Source: Devosia ginsengisoli
Lineage (GTDB): Bacteria > Pseudomonadota > Alphaproteobacteria > Rhizobiales > Devosiaceae
DNA length: 64,000 nucleotides
Direction: 5' to 3'
Assembly: GCF_024707105.1 (NCBI RefSeq)
Contig: NZ_JANQAJ010000006.1
Span: 930,001-994,000, forward strand
Positions 44,445 through 53,189 of this stretch are shown one piece after another (the stretch's first letter is position 1; each line of letters opens with the position of its first letter). The translations under genes were made by a program, and so were the position numbers. Under the pieces are notes generated by a model that saw only the letters and a program-made list of their open reading frames with translations, searched no databases and had not been told where the DNA came from.

Positions 44445-45122
44445 CTAAAGGCCGCGTGCCTGGGTCACCAGATTGGCGAAAAGCTGCGCCTGGGCGGGCT
44501 GGTCGACCAGCTCTTCGGGGTGCCACTGCACGGCAAGGATGCGGTGCGCCTCGGCTTCGTAGCCTTCGACCAGGCCGTCCCGGGTGTGAACCGTTGCCGC
44601 AAGGCCCTGGCCCAGCGACCTGATGCCCTGGCGGTGGATGCTGTTCACATCGAAGGGCTCATTGCCGAAAATGTCACCCAGCGCGCTACCCTGCGCCTGC
44701 ACGCTATGGGCCAGGCCATGGCGCGGCAGGTCCGGGCGGTGAGTGTCCTCCCAGCCCTCTGCGGCCAGGTTCTGAGTCAGTGTGCCGCCGAAATAGACAT
44801 TGATCATCTGAAAGCCGCGGCAGATTCCGAGGATTGGCAGGCCGCGCGCGAGCGCCTGCTCCATCAGGCCCCATTCCATCGCATCGCGCGGCTCATCGAC
44901 CGCCTTCCGGATATTGGGGTCCAGCTCCTGCCCGAAGCGCGACGGATGCACTGCCGCGCCGCCACAGAACACGATGCCCTGCGCCTGCTCCGGCAGCACC
45001 GGCCCGGGCATGTCGGGGGTCATGACGAGAGCCTCGCCGCCGGCGCGTTCGACCGCCCGAACATAGGGAATGGGATCGGTTGCCGAACCGACCGAGACGA
45101 CGATGAGCGGGTGCAAGGACAT
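44445..45122 (-). CDS. Gamma-glutamyl-gamma-aminobutyrate hydrolase-like class I amidotransferase (PuuD family)
   Basis: A 225-residue glutamine-amidotransferase-fold hydrolase. The nucleophile elbow GICRGFQMINV contains the catalytic Cys, and AVQWHPEEL supplies the His and Glu of the triad. PuuD releases GABA from gamma-glutamyl-GABA in putrescine breakdown; relatives cleave other gamma-glutamyl amides. It is divergent from the N-formylglutamate amidohydrolase-like gene across 226 bp. The pairing suggests use of glutamyl compounds brought in by the nearby dipeptide-type importer. The start at the ATG before SLHPLIVV gives the standard family N terminus. Confidence 0.85.
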   Translation of the reverse strand: MSLHPLIVVSVGSATDPIPYVRAVERAGGEALVMTPDMPGPVLPEQAQGIVFCGGAAVHPSRFGQELDPNIRKAVDEPRDAMEWGLMEQALARGLPILGICRGFQMINVYFGGTLTQNLAAEGWEDTHRPDLPRHGLAHSVQAQGSALGDIFGNEPFDVNSIHRQGIRSLGQGLAATVHTRDGLVEGYEAEAHRILAVQWHPEELVDQPAQAQLFANLVTQARGL

Positions 45123-45193
45123 GCCTGTAATCCAAAAGCGCGGCTTCGACCCTTCTCTAGAATCTCCTGCCGGCCAGGTCCACGCTATTGCCC

Positions 45194-45215
45194 AAGCCGA
45201 ACCAGCCATCGGCTT
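45194..45215. promoter_or_regulatory. Inverted repeat in the PuuD / N-formylglutamate hydrolase divergent region
   Basis: AAGCCGA-N8-TCGGCTT is a perfect 7-bp inverted repeat 71 bp upstream of the PuuD-like start. A near-identical direct repeat follows (TTATGGGGCAG at 45219, TTATGGGGGCAG at 45244). These are candidate regulator sites, perhaps for the LysR protein at 51560. Confidence 0.35.
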
Positions 45216-45348
45216 CGGTTATGGGGCAGGCCATAGGCCAGCCTTATGGGGGCAGTGGGTCCGTCAATATTCTTTTGCGCCCTGGGCGAAGTCGCTAGCG
45301 TGCCCGGAAATCGCGGCAATAGCGGCGTATAGCGCGGAGTAGACGGCG

Positions 45349-46284
45349 TTGAATCCTGATGCTGATGTGATCGATGCGGCGATCACCGACCAGAATGTGA
45401 CGGTAAACTGGAATGCAGACTGCACGGTGCCGCTGCTGCTGTCCTTCCCGCATAGCGGGACGCGCTATCCCGATGATTTCGGCTATGCGCCTGGCCTGGC
45501 CTTCAACGTCATCGACTACCCCTCGGACAGGTATGTCGATGAGCTGTTCGCGCATGCCGATGTGCTTGGGCTGAGTTCCATCCGGGCGAATTTTCCGCGC
45601 GCCTATATCGATGTGAACCGCCATCAGCACGATATCGACCGGGCCATGCTGGAGGAGCCGGAACGCTGGTATGGCCGGCTTCAGCCTACCGCCGTGCTCA
45701 ATGGCACCACGCTGTTCTGGTCCAGGGCCAAGGAAACCGACATCTACGACCGCAAGCTCAGCCATGCCGAGGCCAAGCGGCGGCTGGCGACGTGTCATGT
45801 GGTCTATCATCAGGCGCTGACGACGATGGTCGAGGCCCTGCGGCGCCGCTTCGGCTCGAGCGTGGTCATCGATTGCCACTCGATGATGCAGTTCGACACC
45901 AAGGCGCAGGGCGGCCGGGCCCGTCCCGAAGTCGATATCGGCACCCGCCACGGCGAATCCTGCGATCCGGCCCTGGCGCAAAAGCTTCTGGAATGCTTCG
46001 AACGGCGCGGCTACGACGTCGGCCTCAATCGGCGCTTTGCGGGCGGGGAGATCACGCTTCGCTATGGCTGGCCGGAAATCAACCAGCATTTGATCCAGAT
46101 CGAGTTGCGGCGCGACCTCTACATGGATGAGGAGACGCGCCTCAGGAATGACCGTTTTGAAGCGGTCAAACAGGACTGCGCGGACATCCTGACGGAGTTC
46201 AAGCAGTTCATCGAAAATCAGCAAGGTGGCCACAAGACCACCCAGGATCGGGAACATCAGGAAATGGAAAACTCCAATGGGTAG
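45349..46284 (+). CDS. N-formylglutamate amidohydrolase family protein
   Basis: A 311-residue hydrolase of the N-formylglutamate amidohydrolase (HutG-like) fold. Conserved metal and substrate motifs include LLLSFPHSGTRYP, the FPRAYIDVNRHQHDID region, VVIDCHSM and the C-terminal EINQHLIQIELRRDLYMDE. Family members remove formate from N-formylglutamate in histidine breakdown, but no other hut genes are nearby. A TTG start behind GCGGAG is required, because the next in-frame ATG would remove the PHSG motif. It overlaps the binding-protein gene by 8 bp and so belongs to the importer operon. The true substrate may be another N-acyl amino acid. Confidence 0.85.
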   Translation: MNPDADVIDAAITDQNVTVNWNADCTVPLLLSFPHSGTRYPDDFGYAPGLAFNVIDYPSDRYVDELFAHADVLGLSSIRANFPRAYIDVNRHQHDIDRAMLEEPERWYGRLQPTAVLNGTTLFWSRAKETDIYDRKLSHAEAKRRLATCHVVYHQALTTMVEALRRRFGSSVVIDCHSMMQFDTKAQGGRARPEVDIGTRHGESCDPALAQKLLECFERRGYDVGLNRRFAGGEITLRYGWPEINQHLIQIELRRDLYMDEETRLRNDRFEAVKQDCADILTEFKQFIENQQGGHKTTQDREHQEMENSNG

Positions 46285-47875
46285 ATCATTCGTTACAGCG
46301 CTTCTGCTGGCGTCGTGCAGCGCCTTCGTCGTCAGCCCGGCTTCGGCCGAAACACTCCGCATGGCCTATGGCACCGCTCCGGTCAGTGCGGATCCGTATC
46401 CCTATAGCGACACGCAGACCGGCTCGCTGGCCGAGCATGTCTTCGAGATGCTGGTGGGACTCGATGATGCGCCGCTGCTGGCGACCGAGTGGGAGTGGGA
46501 TAGCCCGACCTCGATGGTCTTCAAGCTGCGCGAGGGCGTGAACTTTTCCAACGGCGCCCCGTTCGTGGCGCGGGACGTGGTCTACAGCATGTGCCGCATG
46601 ATGTATCGCGTCGATGGCCGGGCCAATGTCGTGACCTCGGCGCTCGGCCCGGTCACCAATGTCGTTGCCGTGGATGATCACACGGTGCGCTTCGAGACCA
46701 CCGCACCCTATCCGATCATCACCCAGAAGCTCAAATTCCTCAAAATCCTGTCGGCGGAAGCCGCCGGTGTCGAAGGCGATATCACCTTCGATCAGGATGG
46801 CGATTGCGGCCTTGTCGATGCCTATCCGAGCCAGGCCGATTTCGACACCGGTTCGGCCGCCATCGGCACCGGTCCCTATATCTACGAAAGCTTCCAGTCG
46901 ACGGGCGATGCAGACCTCGTCCGCAACGAGAATTACTGGGGTGAATTGCCCGAATGGGATCGGGTCGAAATCCGTTCGGTGCCCAATAACGGTGCCCGTA
47001 TCGCGGGCCTGCTCGCCGGTGACTATGACATTGTCGAACGGCCCAGCGCCGAGGACCTTCAGGTCATCGAACGCGACGAGAATTTCGACTTCAGCACCGT
47101 GCCGGGCCTGCAGACGATGTTCATCGTTCTCGATACCAGCGCCGATGGCGCGGGCGGCGTGACCGCTGCCGACGGGTCCAATCCCCTGGCTGATACCCGC
47201 GTCCGCCAGGCGCTCTCCATGGCGATCGACCGCAATGCCATCACCGAACGTCTGTTCGCCGGCAATGCCACACCCGCCAGCCAGTTCGCGCCCAGCTATA
47301 TGCCCGGCGCCCCGGCAATGCCCGACCTGGTGACCGATCTCGACCAGGCAAAGGCCCTGCTGGCCGAGGCCGGCTATGCCGATGGCTTCGCGCTCGAACT
47401 GAACGTTCCCGCGGACCGCTATACCAATGGTCCGCTTGTCGCCCAGGCCATCACGCAATATTGGACGCGTCTGGGTGTCGATGTCACCCTGCGCACCGAG
47501 CCCTGGTCCGTGTTCCAGACCCGGCGCACCGAAGGGGAAATGGGTGCCTTCATGTATGGCTGGGGCCATCCGCAGGGGGCCGCCCAGTTGATCTCGGGCG
47601 CCTTTGCGCAGCGCAATGACGATCTCGGTCTGGGTGCGGCCAACTTCTCCAACTACAACAGCCCCGCATTCGAAGAGGCCATGCAGGCCTGGGCCGTGGA
47701 AGTGGATCCTGCCCGTTCCCAGGAGCTGGTCGCCGAGGCGATGAAGCAGGCCGTTGCCGACATGCCGGGCATCCCGCTCTACTATAACCACGAGCTCTGG
47801 GCGCATCGTGCCGATATCGAGCTGGTCGGCGGCGCCGAAGGGCGTACTGTCGCCACCATGGCCCGTTCGAAGTAA
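46277..47875 (+). CDS. ABC transporter substrate-binding protein, family 5
   Basis: A 532-residue periplasmic protein of the DppA/OppA class with a signal peptide ending PASAE (about residues 20-25). Typical stretches are LATEWEWDSPTSMVFKLREG (core VFKLREG), VRQALSMAIDRNAI and WTRLGVDV. The start is the ATG inside the end of the preceding gene, with GGAAA upstream. It probably binds a short peptide or N-acyl amino acid, as the operon begins with an N-formylglutamate amidohydrolase-like gene (inference). A hairpin follows the stop. Confidence 0.92.
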   Translation: MGRSFVTALLLASCSAFVVSPASAETLRMAYGTAPVSADPYPYSDTQTGSLAEHVFEMLVGLDDAPLLATEWEWDSPTSMVFKLREGVNFSNGAPFVARDVVYSMCRMMYRVDGRANVVTSALGPVTNVVAVDDHTVRFETTAPYPIITQKLKFLKILSAEAAGVEGDITFDQDGDCGLVDAYPSQADFDTGSAAIGTGPYIYESFQSTGDADLVRNENYWGELPEWDRVEIRSVPNNGARIAGLLAGDYDIVERPSAEDLQVIERDENFDFSTVPGLQTMFIVLDTSADGAGGVTAADGSNPLADTRVRQALSMAIDRNAITERLFAGNATPASQFAPSYMPGAPAMPDLVTDLDQAKALLAEAGYADGFALELNVPADRYTNGPLVAQAITQYWTRLGVDVTLRTEPWSVFQTRRTEGEMGAFMYGWGHPQGAAQLISGAFAQRNDDLGLGAANFSNYNSPAFEEAMQAWAVEVDPARSQELVAEAMKQAVADMPGIPLYYNHELWAHRADIELVGGAEGRTVATMARSK

Positions 47876-47888
47876 ACGCAACAGGCGA

Positions 47889-47913
47889 GCTCGCGGCGGC
47901 ACCGGCCGCGGGC
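47889..47913 (+). terminator. Intercistronic hairpin after the binding-protein gene
   Basis: GCTCGCGGC and GCCGCGGGC form a 9-bp stem (one G-T pair) with a 7-base loop, 13 bp after the stop codon. No T-run follows. It is placed like the hairpins after three other binding-protein genes here and may protect the upstream mRNA. Confidence 0.5.
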
Positions 47914-47966
47914 ATGCCGTTTCTGGCCATGAAAGCAACTGCGCCGATGACTGGACTGACCAATCC

Positions 47967-48932
47967 ATGATGAGTTTCGTGCTGCGCCGGCCGGGCCAGA
48001 GTGCCATCCTGCTGCTGATCATGTCGGTGCTGGTCTTTGCCGGCATGTATGTCATCAGCGACCCGGTCGCGGTCATGGCCGGCGAGGACGCGACGCAGGC
48101 CGACCGCCAGGCGCTGGCCGCTGCCCTCGGCCTCGATCGCCCGCTGCCGGTGCAATATCTCACCTTTCTCGGCAATATCCTTCGCGGCGATTTCGGCACG
48201 TCCTTCGTCTATGGGCGCCCGGTGCTCGACCTGATCTTCGAGCGGCTGCCGGCGACGCTGGAAGTGGTGTTCCTGGCCATGGTGCTGGGCCTGGCCTTCG
48301 GCATTCCGATGGGCATCTATTCCGGCCTCAACCGCAAGAAGCCGGCGACCAAGCTGATCAGCATGGTCACCACGATCGGTTATTCCATCCCCAATTTCTG
48401 GCAGGCCCTGCTGTTCATCCTGATCTTTGCGGTCTGGCTGCGGGTGCTGCCCGCCACCGGGCGTGGGCCGACTACCGAATTCCTCGGCATGCAGCTCTCC
48501 CTGCTCAATCCGGAAGGGTTGCGCTACATGCTGCTGCCGGCGGCCAACCTGGGCGTGGCCCTCATCTGCATGCAGACCCGGCTGGCCCGTTCGGGCACCC
48601 AGGAGGTCATGTATCAGGACTACATGATGTTCGCCCGGGCCAAGGGCATCGCCCCGCCGCGCCTCATCGGGCGGCATCTGCTGCGCAACATCCTCATACC
48701 CATCGTCACCATCACCGCGCTCGAACTGGGCACGCTCATTGCCTTCTCGACAGTGACCGAGACGGTCTTTTCCTGGCCGGGCATCGGCAAACTGCTGCTC
48801 GATGCCATCTATCGCTCCGACCGGCCGGTGGTCGTCGCCTACATGATCCTCATCACCCTGATGTTCGTGCTCATCAACCTGGTTGCCGACATCATCTACG
48901 CCATTCTCGATCCGCGGATCCGTTACTCATGA
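47967..48932 (+). CDS. ABC transporter permease (DppB/OppB type)
   Basis: A 321-residue inner-membrane protein. The N-terminal segment (about 12-32) and the ALAAALGLDRPLPVQYL stretch are DppB-like. The coupling loop is YQDYMMFARAKGIAPPRLI with HLLRNILIPIV following. Two adjacent ATGs (47967, 47970) are possible starts. The ribosome site is weak, consistent with lower expression than the binding protein. It overlaps the DppC-type gene by 4 bp. Confidence 0.92.
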   Translation: MMSFVLRRPGQSAILLLIMSVLVFAGMYVISDPVAVMAGEDATQADRQALAAALGLDRPLPVQYLTFLGNILRGDFGTSFVYGRPVLDLIFERLPATLEVVFLAMVLGLAFGIPMGIYSGLNRKKPATKLISMVTTIGYSIPNFWQALLFILIFAVWLRVLPATGRGPTTEFLGMQLSLLNPEGLRYMLLPAANLGVALICMQTRLARSGTQEVMYQDYMMFARAKGIAPPRLIGRHLLRNILIPIVTITALELGTLIAFSTVTETVFSWPGIGKLLLDAIYRSDRPVVVAYMILITLMFVLINLVADIIYAILDPRIRYS

Positions 48933-49831
48933 GCGCGAGCATGTCCGAACCCGGCCTGCGCCGCCTCGAGCCGTTCCGGGCCATCTTCCGAGGCTATCCG
49001 GCGGCCGCGGCCGGCCTGGTCGGCGTCGTCATCTGCGCTCTCATTGCTCTCCTGGCACCCGTGCTGGCGCCGCAGAATCCGTTCAACCAGAACGAACTCG
49101 ACATCATGAACGGCCTGCTGCCACCCATGGGGGAGATGATGGATGGCAGCGTCAGCCTGCTGGGTACCGATGCGGTGGGCCGCGATATTCTTTCGGCCGT
49201 GATGTATGGCATGCGCACCTCGCTGCTGGTCGCTATCCTCTCCGTCAGCATCGGCATGGTCGTCGGCGTGGTGCTCGGCCTGGTCGCGACCATGCGCGGC
49301 GGCTGGGTGGACGCCATCATCATGCGCGCCGTCGATCTCACGGTCAGCTTTCCCGGCGTATTGCTGGCGCTGATGCTGCTGGCCGTGTTCGGTTCGGGGG
49401 TCGACAAGGTCATCTTTGCCCTGGCCATCGGCATCTGGGCGCAGAACGCCCGTCTGGTGCGTGCGGTGGGTCTTTCCGAAATGAAGAAGGATTATATCGC
49501 CGCGGCCCGTATCGGCGGGATCAGCGACCTGCGCATCATGTTTCATTTCCTCCTGCCCAATGCCATCTCGCCCGTGCTGGTCATCCTGCCCATGGCCATA
49601 TCGGGCGCCATCGTCGCCGAGGCGACCCTGTCCTTCCTCGGCGTCGGCGTTCCCATCACCGAACCCTCGCTGGGCCTGCTGATCTCGAACGGTAATGACT
49701 ATCTGCTGTCCGGCCGCTGGTGGATCAGCGTTGTGCCCGGCCTGGTGCTCGTGCTGATGGTGCTTTCCATCAATGTCGTCGCCGACCGGCTGCGCGATCA
49801 TGCCAACCCCTATCTCCAGGCAAAGGGGTGA
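48929..49831 (+). CDS. ABC transporter permease (DppC/OppC type)
   Basis: A 300-residue inner-membrane partner of the preceding permease, translated through an ATGA overlap. Marks of the class are LLGTDAVGRDILSAVMYG after the first membrane span, LTVSFPGVLLALML and the coupling loop MKKDYIAAARIGGISDLRI with FHFLLPN. It ends 2 bp before the ATPase gene, so the importer unit is compact. Confidence 0.92.
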   Translation: MSASMSEPGLRRLEPFRAIFRGYPAAAAGLVGVVICALIALLAPVLAPQNPFNQNELDIMNGLLPPMGEMMDGSVSLLGTDAVGRDILSAVMYGMRTSLLVAILSVSIGMVVGVVLGLVATMRGGWVDAIIMRAVDLTVSFPGVLLALMLLAVFGSGVDKVIFALAIGIWAQNARLVRAVGLSEMKKDYIAAARIGGISDLRIMFHFLLPNAISPVLVILPMAISGAIVAEATLSFLGVGVPITEPSLGLLISNGNDYLLSGRWWISVVPGLVLVLMVLSINVVADRLRDHANPYLQAKG

Positions 49832-49833
49832 GC

Positions 49834-51507
49834 ATGGCACTTCTCACCATCACCGATCTCTCGATTGCCTATGGCCTGGCCGACGGCCGCGAGCTTGAGG
49901 CGATCAAGGATTTCTCGCTGACGCTCCAGCGCGGACAGATCGTCGGCATTGTCGGCCAGAGCGGCGCCGGAAAATCGACGATCGGCAAGGCCATCCTGGG
50001 CCTGCTCGGCGAGAATGCCCGCATCTCTGATGGCGAAATCCTGCTCGGCTCCGAGAACATCGCCCGGTTTTCCGAGCGGCAGTTCGGCGCCATTCGCGGC
50101 AAGCGCGTGGGCTATATCTACCAGAATCCCATGACTGCCCTGAACCCGGTATTGTCCGTCGGCGAGCAGCTTATCGAAGCGATCGAGGCCAATACCCACC
50201 GGCGCGGCCAGGCCGCGCGCGACCATGCCATCGCCCTGCTGACCAGCGCCGAAGTCAGCCATCCGGAAGAGCGGCTATCGAAATATCCGCACCAGCTCTC
50301 GGGCGGCCTGTGCCAGCGCATCGTCTTTGCCATCGCCATTGCGGCCCAACCCGACCTCATCATTGCCGATGAGCCGACGACGGCGCTCGATGTCACCGTG
50401 CAGCAGGCGGTGCTGGGTACGCTGAAGCGTCTGGCATTGCAGGAACAGATCGCCATCATCCTCATCACCCATGACATGGGCGTGGTGTCCCAGATGTGCG
50501 ACGAGGTCTATGTGCTGTCGCGCGGCAGGCTGGTGGAGCATGGCGCGACGGCCCGGATCATCGGCGCACCGCGCGAGCGCTATACGCGGGACCTGATGGC
50601 GGCGATTCCCAGCGTCGATGAAAAGCGCCCGCGCTTCGACGTGCTCGACGCCTTCGAGGAAACCCCCGGTCGTCGCCGCGGCATCGACTATCTCAAATCC
50701 GGCATTGCCTCCGATGTGGGGCAAACGATCCTGCTCTCCGTCCGCGATCTCTCCAAGACCTTCAAGGGCGAGAAACGTGGCGAGGGCTTCAGGGCGCTGG
50801 ACCAGGTGAGCTTCGAGGTCATCGCTGGCGAGACCTTCGGGATTGTCGGGGAATCCGGCTCGGGCAAGTCCACCATCGGGCGGGCAATCCTGGGGCTGGT
50901 CGAGCCCGATGCCGGCGCGACCATATCTCTTGCCGGCCGCGCCATCGCGTCCGGCGACCGCAAAGGCCTGTCGCAGCGGCTGCAATGCATTTTCCAGGAC
51001 CCCTATTCCTCGCTGAACCCGCGCATGGATGCGGGCACCAACATCATCTATGGCATCGTCGCCCAGGGTCTGGTGGATCGTAGGAGTGCCAGGGTGCTGG
51101 CCGAGGACCTGCTCGAAGTGGTCGGCCTGCCGCGCGCCGCCTCGCGCAAGATGCCGCATGCCTTTTCCGGCGGTGAAAGGCAACGCATCGGCATTGCCCG
51201 GGCGCTGGCCTATCGTCCCGAACTGATCTTCTGCGACGAGCCGACATCGGCGCTGGATGTCACGGTCCAGGCCGAAGTGCTCAACCTGCTCAAGGAGTTG
51301 CAGGAGAGCCTGGGGCTGACGCTGGTCTTTGTCAGCCACGATCTGGCCGTGGTCCGGCAGATGTGCGACCGCCTGATCGTCATGAAGGCCGGGCAGATCG
51401 TCGAGCGCGGATCGGCCGAACAGGTCTTGACCGAACCCGGCGAGCCCTATACGGGCCAATTGCTCGCTGCCATGCCGCGCGTTCTGCGCAGCGCCGAACC
51501 TTCGTGA
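49834..51507 (+). CDS. Fused dipeptide-type ABC ATPase (DppD-DppF)
   Basis: A 557-residue protein with two ATPase domains, intact in contrast to the similar gene at 12610-14239. Domain 1 has Walker A GQSGAGKST (about 41-49), signature LSGGLCQRI (the usual Q after GG is replaced by L-C) and [12 protein letters not shown]. Domain 2 has GESGSGKST, FSGGERQRI and LIFCDEPTSALD. The oligopeptide-type C-terminal extensions (Y-T-R-D-L and Y-T-G-Q-L motifs) follow each domain. AAGGGG precedes the start. It energises the importer of the N-formylglutamate hydrolase operon and could also substitute for the broken paralogue. Confidence 0.93.
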   Translation: MALLTITDLSIAYGLADGRELEAIKDFSLTLQRGQIVGIVGQSGAGKSTIGKAILGLLGENARISDGEILLGSENIARFSERQFGAIRGKRVGYIYQNPMTALNPVLSVGEQLIEAIEANTHRRGQAARDHAIALLTSAEVSHPEERLSKYPHQLSGGLCQRIVFAIAIAAQPDLIIADEPTTALDVTVQQAVLGTLKRLALQEQIAIILITHDMGVVSQMCDEVYVLSRGRLVEHGATARIIGAPRERYTRDLMAAIPSVDEKRPRFDVLDAFEETPGRRRGIDYLKSGIASDVGQTILLSVRDLSKTFKGEKRGEGFRALDQVSFEVIAGETFGIVGESGSGKSTIGRAILGLVEPDAGATISLAGRAIASGDRKGLSQRLQCIFQDPYSSLNPRMDAGTNIIYGIVAQGLVDRRSARVLAEDLLEVVGLPRAASRKMPHAFSGGERQRIGIARALAYRPELIFCDEPTSALDVTVQAEVLNLLKELQESLGLTLVFVSHDLAVVRQMCDRLIVMKAGQIVERGSAEQVLTEPGEPYTGQLLAAMPRVLRSAEPS

Positions 51508-51559
51508 CTTCAGGCGGCAGATCGCCTCGGTTTGCCCCGTGAGCACGGAGGACCGCAAT

Positions 51560-52543
51560 ATGGCCGGCCTCGCCGGCGCAGGGCAGGTGATGACCCAGGC
51601 TCCACCGCGCAATATCCGCCGGCTCAAATATATCGAGGCCTTCTCGGCCGTCATCATGACCGGCTCGATCTCCGCCGCCGCCCGCCAGCTCAACATGTCG
51701 CAACCGGCGGTGAGCCAGCTCATCAGCAATCTGGAAAAATCGGTCGGGGTCGCCCTGTTCGTCCGGCGCAACGGCGCGATCTTCCCGACCCAGCGCGCCG
51801 AAGCGCTGCATGACGATGCGCGCGACCTGCTGGCCCTGATCGATCGCATCGAGATGCATCTCAAGCCGCGGAACGACAAGCTGCTGTCGCAGATCCGCAT
51901 TTCGGCGACGATGTCCTTCCTGACCGAGATACTGCCCCTGCTGCTGGGCGAATTGCACAGGCATCACCCCACCGGCAGCTTCGCGGTGAGTTCGAACGCC
52001 GTCGATGGGATGACCAATGCCGTGGCCGAGGGCCATGTCGATTTCGCGTTTCATACGCGGCCGCTGGAGCACGCCAATATCGTCAACCTGCTGCAATGCG
52101 AAGTGCCGCAGGTCTGCATCATGCGCGCCGACCATCCCCTGGCGCAGTTCGAACGGATCCAGTTGAGCCAGATCAATGGTCACGATGTCATCTGGCCATC
52201 GCGCCGCGATCCCTATTTTCAGTATTATCGCGACCTGTTCCGCCGCCACAGGCTGAACTGCCGCACGGCGCTGCAATCGCCGTTTGCCAATTTTTCCATC
52301 CGCATGACCGAAGTCCTCAATGCGCTGTCGTTCAACAATGCGCTGATGGCCTCGATCATCTGCCAGACCAACAGCAACATGGTCTGGCGTCCCGTCGAGG
52401 GCATCGACGCCAGGACGAAATTCTACCTGTCTTTTCCCGAAGTGCTGTCCGGCACCGAGACGCAGTTGCTGATGCAAACCTGCTTCGCCTCGGTCATATC
52501 AGATGCCCTCGCCGAGCTTGAATGGCTGCAGGACCCGGCATAG
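51560..52543 (+). CDS. LysR-family transcriptional regulator
   Basis: A 327-residue LysR protein. The helix-turn-helix lies near residues 20-80 (AFSAVIMTGSISAAARQL, QPAVSQLISNLE), followed by the effector domain. The ATG behind GGAGGA was preferred over a GTG seven codons upstream. It lies 52 bp after the ATPase gene on the same strand and probably controls the importer and its hydrolases, with the small acid or amide as co-inducer. It converges with the flavin reductase-like gene. Confidence 0.9.
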   Translation: MAGLAGAGQVMTQAPPRNIRRLKYIEAFSAVIMTGSISAAARQLNMSQPAVSQLISNLEKSVGVALFVRRNGAIFPTQRAEALHDDARDLLALIDRIEMHLKPRNDKLLSQIRISATMSFLTEILPLLLGELHRHHPTGSFAVSSNAVDGMTNAVAEGHVDFAFHTRPLEHANIVNLLQCEVPQVCIMRADHPLAQFERIQLSQINGHDVIWPSRRDPYFQYYRDLFRRHRLNCRTALQSPFANFSIRMTEVLNALSFNNALMASIICQTNSNMVWRPVEGIDARTKFYLSFPEVLSGTETQLLMQTCFASVISDALAELEWLQDPA

Positions 52544-52552
52544 CCCCATCCG

Positions 52553-53167
52553 TCACGGATGCGGCAGGTCATCCTGCGGGCGGATCATCGAGAAGGTGCT
52601 GACCACCTGGGTATAGTCGCGATAGCCCAGCCGGGCGATCGGGCCGGCGGTGATCACGTCGAACAGGCCATCCTTCAGGCAGTCCGGGGCTATGTGGATG
52701 CCCGTCACCTGTCCGATAATGTGGCTGTTGCCGGTTTGCGTGCCATCCAGTGTGACGACAGGGGTGATGCTGACCAGCCTGCATTCCAGGGCCGCCGGCG
52801 CCCGCGCGACGCGAGGTGGGCGTACGGTCTGGCTGGGGGCCTTTTCCAGCCCGGCCAGTTCGAATTCGTCCACGCCGAACGGCACGCGGGCCGAGGTCAG
52901 GTTCATCGCCTGGGCCAGCGCGCCCGAGGCCATGTTGACCACGAATTCTCCCGTTTGCACGATGTTCGCAGCGGTGTGCTTCAGGCCCTCGCTGGAAAAG
53001 CCGACCATGGGCGGCTTGCCGCATATGGCGTTGAAGAAGCTGTAGGGCGCCAGGTTGACGCCGCCTTCTGCATCAATGGTCGAAATCCAGCCGATGGGGC
53101 GCGGCGAGACGAGTGAGGTGAATGGATCATGGGGCAGGCCATGACCATCTTCCGGCCGATAAAACAT
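52553..53167 (-). CDS. Flavin reductase-like protein (FMN-binding split barrel)
   Basis: A 204-residue protein of the flavin reductase-like/FMN-binding split-barrel family. SLVSPRPIGWISTID near the N terminus and APYSFFNAICGKPPMVGF are hallmarks of the FMN site, with TAANIVQTGEFVVNMAS after them. Such proteins reduce free flavin for a partner monooxygenase or act as oxidoreductases themselves; no monooxygenase gene is visible. It is the last gene of the TctC-LeuD-TctB-TctA operon, 22 bp after the 2-hydroxyacid dehydrogenase gene. The ATG before FYRPEDG was chosen because longer versions would run into that gene. Confidence 0.85.
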   Translation of the reverse strand: MFYRPEDGHGLPHDPFTSLVSPRPIGWISTIDAEGGVNLAPYSFFNAICGKPPMVGFSSEGLKHTAANIVQTGEFVVNMASGALAQAMNLTSARVPFGVDEFELAGLEKAPSQTVRPPRVARAPAALECRLVSITPVVTLDGTQTGNSHIIGQVTGIHIAPDCLKDGLFDVITAGPIARLGYRDYTQVVSTFSMIRPQDDLPHP

Positions 53168-53189
53168 ATGAACACCGAATCCGATCGTG

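Noticed and set aside
44317-44526. Small minus-strand frame of 69 codons beyond the PuuD-like gene
   Set aside because: It overlaps the end of the PuuD-like gene in another frame, is Pro/Arg-rich and lacks a convincing ribosome site.
46286-48199. Minus-strand frame of 637 codons opposite the binding protein and permease
   Set aside because: It runs antisense to a signal-peptide-bearing binding protein and a permease and crosses their hairpin; no domain is seen.
52547-52561. CATCCG-TCA-CGGATG hairpin between the convergent LysR and flavin reductase genes
   Set aside because: The stem is only 6 bp, lies partly within the end of the flavin reductase-like gene and has no T-run, so I do not list it as a terminator.
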